Source of the DNA: Globodera rostochiensis
Lineage: Eukaryota; Nematoda; Chromadorea; Rhabditida; Heteroderidae
DNA: 64,000 nucleotides
Assembly (NCBI GenBank): GCA_018350325.1
Contig: JAEVLN010000015.1
Location: 2,463,100-2,527,099 of the forward strand
Reading direction: 5' to 3'
The notes beneath the pieces are model-generated. The model saw only the letters and a list, made by a program, of their open reading frames with translations, searched no databases and was not told where the DNA came from. Positions 52,715-62,591 of this stretch are shown one piece after another (positions within the stretch are counted from its first letter, which is position 1; every line of letters starts with the position of its first letter). The position numbers and the translations under genes were made by a program.

Positions 52715-54121
52715 ATGTACTTTGTTAATAATATATTTTTTCTGATTTTGATGTTTTTCATTTATTCGCAATGTGCTGATTGCCATATAAATGTTGGTTT
52801 AGCTTTACCGGCAGATTTTACTGCAATCAAATTTGGTCAAAAGGAACATCGTCTCAAAAAAAACGACCAAATTCAGCAAAACAATGGCAAACAATGCAAG
52901 GCTAAGCAGGAGGAGGAACAAGCAAAGCTCGATCAATTGAAAGTGCGTTTTGTTTTTGATCAAGGAAACACCGATTTTTACTGTCTCTGTCGGGCCCAAT
53001 CTATAATTTTTAAATAATTTTCAGATCTAAAGTTTTATAATTTAGCATTTGGGGGAAAAGATCAAGCAAATGAAACTGGAATTGATGAAGGAAGAAGCAA
53101 AGGATGTCAAGGAGGAATTGAAGGACATGAAAAAAGGGGGTGAGAACACTTAAACTCATAAAATACAGCTAGCCAACGTTTGGACTTTTAGATCCTTATG
53201 GAAGCATGGGCTCAATTGTTGAATTTATTTTAAAAGGTATATTTCTTAGGGCTGAACCCTCAAAATCGATGGGATTCCGCTGCATGTCACGGGGACCTGA
53301 CGCTCTCTGAGCCCGATCGATTGATTGTCCAATTTATTGGAGAAAATTTGGGTAAATATTATTCTGTTAAAATGATTTGATTAAATCGGTTTATGAAAAG
53401 AGTTTACAAATTTTTTTGCATTAACTTCTTTTCAGGGTGTCGCTCTGTGTTCGCTGAACGGCCAATTCCAAAAAAGGATTTTGGCATTTTCTACTATGAA
53501 GTGACCATCTTGGAGCAAGAATAGTAAGTTAAATATAAATAGTCTAGCTGCTTTAGAAGCATTTTCCTTTAAAAAAAATTATATTTAGCGGTATTTACAT
53601 TGGACTTGCGACCAAACAAATGCCATTGGCCAAATGGGTTGGAGGTCACAACGGCTCTTACGCATACGAAAGTAATGGCAATTTATGGGGCCACGCTGCG
53701 GTTAAGGGCTGTTTCCATCTTGGTGAAAGTCCGTACATCGGAGGAAAGCCCAAATTTGGCGTCCACAACGTCATTGGCTGCGCCGTGGATTTGGCAACTC
53801 GCCAAATCATTTACACAAAAAATGGACAGCGTTTGGGTGAGAAAGGAAAAGATGAATATTAAAAATAGTACATATTTTATTAAATTTTATTTAAGTCCTA
53901 ATAATTTTGGATTTAGTGATTTTGTGAATGCTTGAAATATTTTGCATTTATTTCTTTTAATTATTTATTCTCTTTTTATTTTTTAAGAAACTGCCGGGTT
54001 GGATGTCGATTTTGGCGCCGATTTGTTCCCATGCGTTACGTTGTATGGACCTGGCACCAAAATTGAAGCGAATTTTGGCCCGAACTTTGAATTTAACATT
54101 GCCGATGGAATTAGAAACTGA
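52715..54121 (+). CDS. Putative secreted coiled-coil/SPRY protein (SPRYSEC-like), 297 aa, intact
   Basis: Exons 52715-52942, 53046-53139, 53250-53351, 53436-53523, 53589-53836 and 53988-54121; every phase fits and the frame is open to TGA. The N-terminus [20 protein letters not shown] has a 12-residue hydrophobic core and is a good signal-peptide candidate, with cleavage likely near SQC-AD. Then a short coiled coil ([40 protein letters not shown]) and the SPRY domain ([84 protein letters not shown]). The signal-peptide codons lie just outside an inverted duplication that supplied the coiled coil. If secreted, it would be an effector of the SPRYSEC class, delivered into plant cells. Confidence 0.8.
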
Positions 54122-55558
54122 AAAACGAGGAGATTTATGGGATTTTGCTGTTGACGGTTTCTGTCTTTTATTGTTGTTTGTCGATTAACAATTTAATTGT
54201 TTCCGAATTTGTCAATTATTTCGAGAAAAACAAATCAACTTACTAATTTTTAGCTATAAATTTGATTTTTACGCAATTTAACGATTAAAAAAACCCGACC
54301 CGGGGAACTACCGTATTTCGTCTATTAGAACCCCCATTTTGCGACGTTTGGAGGAGGGAATTGTCCAAAAAAACTGTGGTCAACAACTAAAAATTCTCCA
54401 TACGACTAAAGAAATTATGGCTCCAAATATTTCTGTGGCGGGATTTGAAAGTACCCCTTATTTCTTGTATAAAGATAAGGGAATTGGTGCGGTATACTCA
54501 GTTACCGCTTTCTGCGCCGCTTCTCCAAGATATCGGGGTTAGTCAAAAAACACCCGGTTAATCACTTACGTACAGTACACAAAATTAATTTTGTGGCAAA
54601 ATGGTTAGTAGAGAGCCATTTCTGTTTTATGCGTATATATTGGGAACCGGTTCAAAGCGTTTACCAATCCCCTCGGCGCCTGAGCACGCGAAAAAAGAAA
54701 CTTTGATTGCCGTGCCGGGTACACGTCCCCGGCGGCAACGGCAACGACGAACGATTTCCTTCCGGACTAAGGCTTTTCTTTCCTTTCCCCACAACATCAA
54801 TTTGTCCCCCATCATTTTCGGGGAGGCTCAATTTCCCCGCCACTTTTCTCCGATTCTTTTGTGCCTTGTTCTCTTGTTCTGGCGTCTGTTTGTTATCCGA
54901 CGTATTTTGCCCGTTCATTCCCCACATTTACTTACTGTACGGTAACCAATTCCCCAAACTTTCTAACCACACTCTCTCCCTGTCTCTCTCTCCTCTCTCT
55001 CCCTGTCTCTCTCTCCTCTTCTCCTCTTCTCCCTGTCTCTCTTTCTCTCCCCGTCTCTCTCTCTCTTTCTCTCCCTGTCTCTCTCTCCTCTTTCTCCCTG
55101 TCTCTCTCTCCTCTCTCTCCCTGTCTCTCTCTCTCTGTCTCTCATTCTCTCTTCTCTCTTCCCTTTTGTGCCCTTGTCCTCTGTTTGTTTCTAGGGTTAC
55201 GTAGACACCTCGGATTTTGCGAATGTCTACCCCGGATCGGAATTCGATCATTTTTCGAAAGGTTCAGCCAAGTGAAAAATAATTTATGCATGAACCCAAA
55301 AAGCTTAAATCTTCAAAAATGCCCGAAATCTTTGTAAATATTAAATTCTTAACGGGTTAGAAAATGCAATATAAAAAATTAATCGAACCAAAAAAGCGTG
55401 TATTTTAAATTTCAAAAATGTTTGAATTCGGGTTCGGGGTTCCACATTTGCAAGTCCTTAAAATTATAAACATTCAAAATTTAAAAAATTCAGCGGGACC
55501 GCAATTCTGAATGATTGCCAAATATTTTAATATTTTATATACTTGAAATTAATTTAAG
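54122..55558. other. Intergenic with microsatellite and repeat; unassigned ORFs
   Basis: 54965-55165 is a CTGTCTCTCTCTCCTCTCTC microsatellite. 55222-55470 is a foldback relative. Open frames at 54339-54542 (plus) and 54661-54927 (minus, hydrophilic, GQNTSDNKQTPEQENK) have no partner exon or family match, so I leave them uncalled. Confidence 0.45.
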
Positions 55559-56520
55559 GGCGCGCCTGACACGGCGCACCACGCGGTTTTGGTTTATTTT
55601 GTCTGTGGCGCGTGTGGCATGGAGAACCGGTGCACTTTCGACTTTTTCAGCTATGGCAAACAAAGCCGGTAAACTAATTTTCTGTTTTAACTGATCGATG
55701 GCCAATTGAAGTAAAAGCCGACCCATTTAATCGTTGCATTTACAACAAGATTGCTTTATCACCGATCGTTAAGTTCGCGAAAACAGCCCTTTCCTCAAAA
55801 TTAAAAAGGCAAACCTCGAAATGCTTTAAAAATTGGACGAGAAAATTTAGATAAAAAATTTTGTTGCTTTTAAACATTCGGCTCTCCCGATCTTCATTTT
55901 AATAGAGTTTACCCGGATTGTACTGAGATTGGTCAATTTTGTTCATTTTGATACTGAACTTTTTGCCTGGGTTTTTTTAAATTCCTTCAAAAACCTTAGT
56001 ATATGGGGGTACCGTTTTTACCAATCATTTTTTTCTTTTTTTGTCCATTAGTCCCGTTTTTCCAGCCCAGCCCCAGGTTTTCCCAAAAATCTCGGGCCCT
56101 CGCCAACCCTACTTTAAAAGTTGAGTAAAGAGCCCAACAGTTTTTTTAACTTTCTTTGTGCTTATTTGTTTTAGTTGGGGCTACTACCGTAGCTATTACA
56201 AAACTAAAGCGAGCACCGGACTGAATGTTTCTTATGAAAAAAGGACGTTTTTCGTGGTATTTGGGTGAAGTACCATGCGTTGGATGCCAGCTGTGAAGAT
56301 TGGGCACGCAACTTTTATCAACGTGGTATAAAGTCGTGATGTTTTCTCAGCGTTTACTTTTTTTTCAAAAGCATTAATAAAAATTTCTTATTTAGTTGAC
56401 GCGAAATCTAAAGAGGAAGCAGCGGAGCACGCGAGATTATTCTACGTTGAGCGAATGACGCAGACAGTCTTAGCGTGCATCGGTGGGTGCATCGATGGGC
56501 TGCTTCGATGGGGACGGAGG
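55559..56520 (+). pseudogene. LRAT/NlpC-P60-like protein, frameshifted copy
   Basis: Exon 55559-55668 (APDTAHHAVLVYFVCGACGM) equals 32359-32459. Exon 56175-56325 (WGYYRSYYKTKAST, then FYQRG) equals 34987-35141 but is four bases shorter, so the frame is lost after VSYEK; in the other frame SCEDWARNFYQ replaces NCQHWA. The next exon starts at 56396 (VDAKSKEEAAEHARLFYVER, MTQTVLACIGGCIDG), which probably shows the family's normal C-terminus. It is cut by a palindrome at 56522. The first exon is missing. Function is inferred only from the HH and SC/NC motif layout. Confidence 0.6.
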
Positions 56521-56521
56521 A

Positions 56522-56920
56522 CGATTCGTTCCCGGCCGATTCGTTCACCCCCGATTCGTTCCCCTTTTCAGAAGTTTTTTCGTTATAACTTCTTTCAAGT
56601 CTAACCAAATCAAACATTTTCGATATCATTCGAAAGCTTACAACTAGTAGAAGCTTACAAAAGCAAAAGCTAAGCGATTGGCCAAATTTCAAAAAAGTTA
56701 TGGCCAATTGTGGCAAAAAAAACGGTTTCTGGCCATAACTTTTTTGAGATTTGGCCAATCGCTTAGCTTTTGCTTTTGAAAGCTTCTACTAGTTGTAAGC
56801 TTTCGAATGATACCAAAAATGTTTGATTTGGTTAGCTTTGAAAGAAGTTATAACGAAAAAACTTTTGAAAAGAGAACGAATCGGGGGTGAACGAATCGGC
56901 CGGGAACGAATCGTCTTTTT
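56522..56920. mobile_element. Near-perfect palindrome of about 400 bp
   Basis: It starts GATTCGTTCCCGGCCGATTC and ends with its complement GAATCGGCCGGGAACGAATC. The arms continue through TCGTTATAACTTCTTT, AAGCTTACAACTAGTAGAAG and GCGATTGGCCAAAT to a centre near 56720. It interrupts the last exon of the LRAT-like copy. No coding sequence; a foldback MITE is likely. Confidence 0.85.
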
Positions 56921-57639
56921 ACCCTTCGATGGGTCTCTTAAGCGTAAATGAATTGCCTTGAAGATGATTTTCACAATGATTTTTTGAATACATTCTGCGT
57001 TGTTTACTATTGTTGTTTTGGGTCTTCAAATTAAATTGAAGTTTTATGTATAAATTATGCTATCAAATCATGCGTTTGATGTGTCCGGACAAAACAAAAT
57101 TTGCACAAAAAACTAAATGTGGATACAAAATATACGGCCAAAATGTGATTTAATAAATTGTTTTTTAATGTGGTTTATGGGAAAATTGGCATCTCTACCT
57201 TATGCGGTAAAAAATGTCTGAAAATATTTGACGCACTGATTAAGAATTCATCAACATAAAATAAAAATTGAGAATTTAAAACGGTTTTTGAATTGTAAAA
57301 TTAAAGAAAAGCGAAAATTTTTTTTTCGAGAAAGGCCAATAAAAAAAAATCGATTTTAGGGCCGCATTTTGGGCCGATCACTCGCCAAAAGCGATGCTCC
57401 AACCGACTAGGCATTGTTCAGAATGCTGCTTGGCGTGATGAAATGCCGGGTTCGATGATGTTGTTGCCGACAATGTACGACGTGGCACCCCCAACTGCCC
57501 AATTCTCTTCACGGGCCCCATTGTTTTTTTTTAATTTTATGTTTTTCTACACAATAAATGTGGCCGCGCTCCGTTAGGCCAAAATGGACTCCGAAGAGCA
57601 GAATTCAGAAAATTTTTCATGAACCTTCCAAAGTCAAAG
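56921..57639. other. No supported gene
   Basis: AT-rich. 57360-57500 is GC-richer with GATCACTCGCCAAAAGCGATGC and CCAACCGACTAGGC, resembling part of a tRNA on the minus strand, but no complete arm set. Nothing else seen. Confidence 0.4.
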
Positions 57640-58130
57640 CCTTTAAACCGGGTTTGCAAAATGAACTTGTTCAAAAAGGCTCAAATCAACGAAAGTGCCA
57701 TTTTGGAGATATTTATATGTGTAACTAAAAAGTAAATCGATCATCCATCATAAATTTATTGTTATATTTGAGAGGTCATTAGAGTGATTTTTGAACTTTG
57801 TTTGTTTAAGATTGTGTTGGATGAAGATGAACATCACCAGATACATATCGGTGCCGTCCTGCGGTTCTTTCCACTGCCATTTTGTGGATCAGCATTTTGC
57901 CCAACAAATTCAAATAAATGCAAAGGCAAAGTTCCCTCTGCTGCCGGACAAATGAATCTTTTTTTTATGTACAAACAAATGCCAATCAATGAAATGCCTA
58001 ATAGTAAGGGGTCATCACCAAAATCGGAATTAGTCATTTAAAAGGTGGCGGAGCATTTCCCATTTCTCCATTCATTCATTAATAATGAATATGACAACCA
58101 AATTCTCTCCATAAGCAATAGGCCTATTAA
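57640..58130 (+). repeat. Conserved upstream cassette
   Basis: Matches 15455-15840 in the same orientation and the inverse of 52090-52575. It lies about 430 bases before the ATG at 58555, as the 15-kb copy lies about 500 before 16335. The minus strand retains a partial open frame with KKRFICPAAEGTLPLHLFEF. Confidence 0.7.
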
Positions 58131-58554
58131 TTTATATCAAGTGTTTCTAAATAGTCCAAATTCTTTAATTTGTCTTTATTTTTGAAGGGTTTCATAACTA
58201 AAAAAAGCAATCCAAGAGAATAGGCCGGTCACCTATTTATTTTTTTCATTATTTCGCTCTAAAATTATAAATTCACCCAACTCGAACAAACAAGATGCAA
58301 TTCGAAAGCTCTAAGACTGAAGTGTCCGGTACTGAAGTGTGGGCACTGAACTGATCCCCCCCCCCCTTTAGTGAAAACACGGAATCCCCGTTCCGGGTCC
58401 TGTTAAATTTGAAATTCACATTTTACCGAACTCTAGCCGGCATAACAGGAGGGAATAATGCGTGATTGTTAAATTATACGCTCCCTAACAACAAAATGAT
58501 TAATATTTAAAATTCATACTCTTCTAAGATACCAAACATCAATTTCTTTACAAA

Positions 58555-61500
58555 ATGATGACAAGTTCACCCAACACTACCGACGGCGACCTGACAGCAG
58601 ACAAAGGCAACGTTTTACGCGGGACGTCCAGAAAAAACAAATCCATTTGACTGGTTCAAAATACAATTTTTAGGATTAATCAACAAAATTTGCGCCAAGA
58701 ACCCTTTTGTATTGTGCCGCAAAGCATGTCGAATTTGATTCTTTCAGTGTATCTGTGGCCGAGTTTCGCTCAGCCCATCGCTGAGTTGGCCGATGAACTC
58801 GCACGCCAACGGACGGATTCGCCATCGCCAACTGAGAGCGGTTTCGACTTGGTGTCGACTGATGGTGGACAAAATGACGAGGGTAATGAATGCACTTGAG
58901 TCAACAACTTGTTGTAATGGTTGATACTCAGATGGCACCGGATTTGGGCATGCCCACGTTATGGCCACTCTTCAGCATGTACGGATTTGTTGTTAATAGA
59001 CTTATTAATATGTAAAATGTAACAAAATTAAATAAATTAAACATATTCTTTTCAAAAAGTGCAGGACCAACTCAGTGAGCATCAACAGCTTCTGACAACA
59101 CCAACCGCGAAGAAGAAATGTTTGGCGGTGCTGCAAGTTCAACGGGTGGACAAGTCGACCACTTATTGTCCAAGTCTGCGCTACGAATTCTTTACAACGG
59201 AAGCGGAACCATTTTCTGGTACTGAACACGGCAACCCGACGGTTGGCCACATGACGCGGGCGATTCTGTCGAAGCATTTGTCCATGTCTATGGAACAAAT
59301 GGCTTCACGGTTTGATTTGCAAGTGCAAATTCGGGAAAGAGCCTTCATGCCGGACACGATGTTCGTCGACATTGACCGACAACAGTGCTGGGCTGAACCG
59401 GTCGAACATCGCGGCGAGTACAAAGTGCTGCTCCATCCGAAGTTGGCCGACAACAACGCCGGTCGCATTGGGGGTGCCAGAAAAATTGTGCCCGAAAAGG
59501 TTGGAGGTGGACGTCGTTGTGATGATGAAGATGTGCTGATGAGTAGACAATTGGCAGTGAGTTGTTTTTGATCAATAAAATACCTCTTTAGACTGTCGGG
59601 TCCAATAAATATTTTTAAATTTAAATTAAATTATTTTTGTAAACAATTTTCAAGGAATTTCGAGACAACATTGGCAGCATTGAGCCTTCAGTTACATGGT
59701 TACAACAGGGCAAAGTGAAATGCGGTAAGGCATTGAACTTGTTTGCTATCTCTCTCCATGAAAACAATGTAAAAAGCCTTCAAAATGGCACTGAGTTTTT
59801 AGATTCTGGCACGAATTTGTCATTAAATTTACTTTTTCTTTAAGTTTCAGTTGAACATTTTTCTCTGCTACGGGCAAAGATCGAGGAGTTGGAACGTAAA
59901 CAGAAAGCTGATCAAAAGGAACATCGCTCAAAGATTGACGAGGTGGAAACTTTTGAATTCTTTGACAAATGAATTTGATTAATAAATTGATAATTTATCC
60001 AAATAAATTTAAATTTGTAAAAATATAAAACAATGAATGTTTGTTGTTCAAAAGATGGCCAAAGCGAAGGTTGCTGCTGAATTGGAAAATCAGCAACTGG
60101 TGGAAAATCACAAGGCTCTGAACAGAAAGATGGAGCAGTATCAGAACAAACAGCAACAGAGCCAAGAGGAAAACGAGAAATTGTTAAATGCTCACAAGAA
60201 TCTAATGGAAGAAATGAATTTGAAGCAGCAACAGCACCAAAAGGAAAGCAACGACAAAATTGGCTGGTTAAATGAGGACCAGCAGAAGCTAAGCGGTAGG
60301 GAAATGTTTTTGGCTTTAAAAACGAAATTCTTGAAATCAATTCATTTAATTTTTTTGCACCGTTCAGTTTCCATTGATCACTTTTTGTTGATGCAAAGTG
60401 ATCAGAAGGCATTGCTGGAAAGACTTAATGGGCTTGAGCAGAAGCAAGCGGCTTATGCTGAACAACAAAAAACTGATCAAAAAGCACTGAGGGCGACGAT
60501 TGATCAAGTAGCCTTAACGGAATTTCTTCTTGTTTTTACAACTTTTTAGCAATTCAATGAACGTGAAGAGAAACTGAACAACTTTTTGGGGCACAAACAA
60601 CAGCAACAGACCATCGGCGTGTTGACTGAACGACAAAAGGGAATTGGTAGGGAAATTGTTTAAACTACCTAATTCAATAGAAAAAGACTTTCAGTCTAAA
60701 GTTAATAAATAATTTAATTAAAATAAATTTTATCAGCTTTGTAGTAAATAACCTAGATTTTAACAAACTTTGGACCAAACTTAAAAAACAAATTCGGGTG
60801 AAGAAGCCCGGACAGCAAAAACAAAAACAAAAATTTTATTGTTAAAGGACACGATCGATCGCTTTTATCAATTCTTGACTTTAGATCCATTTCGAATCAT
60901 GGGCTTTATTTCTCTATTTATTTTGTTCATTTTTTCGCTGAATTTTGTCCAAGCGAAAGTCATCACCGAATTGGAGGAGCAGAAACTGTCGAATGCTAAC
61001 AAATTTGCTGAATTGGAACAGCAGAATGCTCTGCAGGAAAAGGTCGTCAAGATGGAGAAGTATCAGAAAGATCAGCAACTGAACAGTGCAAAGATGGAGA
61101 AGTATCAGAAAGAACAGCAACTGAACATTGCAAACATGGAGAAGTATCAGAAAGAACAGCAACTGAACATTGCAAACATGGAGAAGTATCAGAAAGAACA
61201 GCAACAGAAGATGGAGAAGTATCAGAAAGAACAGCAACAGAAGATGGAGAAGCATCAGAAAGAACAGCAACCGACCATTGACGACTTGCAAAAGACAGTT
61301 GCCGCGATGAGAAAAATTGGTAATTTCGGTATAAAATTTTATTTAGAATTAAGGGAAAAAATTAATTTTCTTTTAGGCATCCGTTTGAGCTTTTAATATT
61401 TTGAAAACTAAAAATAATATTTTCATAGGACTAACCGTTCAAAATCGATGGGATTCCGCTGCATGTCATCAGGGCCTCACGCTCTCTGAGACCGATCGAT

Positions 61501-62591
61501 TAATTGTTCAAATTACGGGAAAGAATAATTGGGGTAAATATTATTCTGCTAAAGTAATTTGATTAAAACGGTTTAAGTAAAAAGTACTCAATTTTTGAAT
61601 TGAGTTTATTTTCAGCGTGGCACTCTGTCTTCGCTGAACGGCCAATTCCAAAAAACGAGTTGGGCATTTTCTACTACGAAGTAACCATTTTGGAGAAAGC
61701 AAAGTAAGTTAATAAATAGTTGGACATCGAAATGCTTTAGAACAGAGCTGCCAACAAAAATTTTCAGAAAAAAATCAACGCAAAAAAAGATTTTGATGGG
61801 AAAATTGAGTCCAAAAATCAAACATTTATTACCAAAAAAAAGAATCTAATAACCGTCTCTAGGTGTTCATTTTTGGGTTTTTATTGCATTTTTCTTAAGG
61901 AATTATTCAAAAATGCCAAAAAGGACATTTTTTCAAGATTTTAAGTCACTAATCCGAGAATTTTTTTTAAATATATAAATTTAGCGATGTTCACATCGGA
62001 CTCGCGAGCAATCAAATGCCATTGGACGTTTGGGTTGGATATTACAAGGGCACTTACGGATACGAAAGCAATGGAATCCTTTGGGGTCACGCCGTTAAGG
62101 GATGCCACCACAGCGGAAAGGGACGTCCATTCATCAAAGGAAAGCCCGCATTTGAAGAAGCCGACGTCATCGGCTGCGGCGTCAATTTGACAACTCGCCA
62201 AATAATTTACACAAAAAATGGACAGCGTTTGGGTGAGAAAGAAAAACAAGGCATTTAATTTAATAGGGGTACTGAATTTGGATGTTAGGTATTTGATATT
62301 CTTCTTTTTATGAAAGGCTTTTCTGCTGACAATTTCAAAAAAGTCTTTTTTCAGTACTATAATTGGCATTCAAAAACTTTTGGTTTCTAACCCGGTTTTT
62401 TGCCTTTTTTGAGGTCTGGTTTTGTTTAATTATTTATTCGGGTTGTTATTTTTGTAGGAACTGCCGGTTTGTTTGTCGATTCTTCCGCCGATTTGTTTCC
62501 GTGTGTTTCTCTTCGTGATCCTGGCACCAAAATTGAAGCAAATTTTGGCCCAAATTTCAAATTCAACATTACCGCCGATGGCATTTATTAA
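58555..62591 (+). CDS. Long coiled-coil/SPRY protein with possible short secreted form
   Basis: Exons 58555-58606, 58748-58882, 59060-59556, 59655-59724, 59851-59942, 60055-60295, 60368-60507, 60550-60646, 60885-61319, 61429-61533, 61616-61703, 61985-62232 and 62458-62591 join in phase to about 777 residues. The first donor is GC (AAAG/GCAACG). Segments: [32 protein letters not shown]; a unique 165-residue exon; coiled coils ([26 protein letters not shown] repeats); SPRY ([59 protein letters not shown]). Exon 9 contains ATG at 60899 followed by [18 protein letters not shown], a textbook signal peptide. Starting there gives a 331-residue secreted coiled-coil/SPRY protein. Alternatively an acceptor at about 60952 (GTCCAAG) skips the hydrophobic part. 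Confidence 0.75.
60875..60884 (+). promoter_or_regulatory. Acceptor that may also serve trans-splicing
   Basis: TTGACTTTAG lies 14 bases before the ATG of the signal-peptide frame. It fits cis-splicing (phase 1) and a spliced-leader addition equally well. Confidence 0.4.

Noticed and set aside
54601..54945. 114-residue plus ORF with hydrophobic C-terminus
   Set aside because: Overlaps an equally open minus frame, lacks splice partners and family resemblance, and runs into the microsatellite region.
54928..55251. Long minus-strand frames rich in Arg/Glu (REREERETGR type)
   Set aside because: They are translations of a CTGTCTCTCTC microsatellite, open in several frames.
57360..57500. tRNA or small coding exon on the minus strand
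   Set aside because: Only a D-arm-like segment (GTCGGTTGGAGCATCGC) is present; no T-arm. The ORF has no family match.
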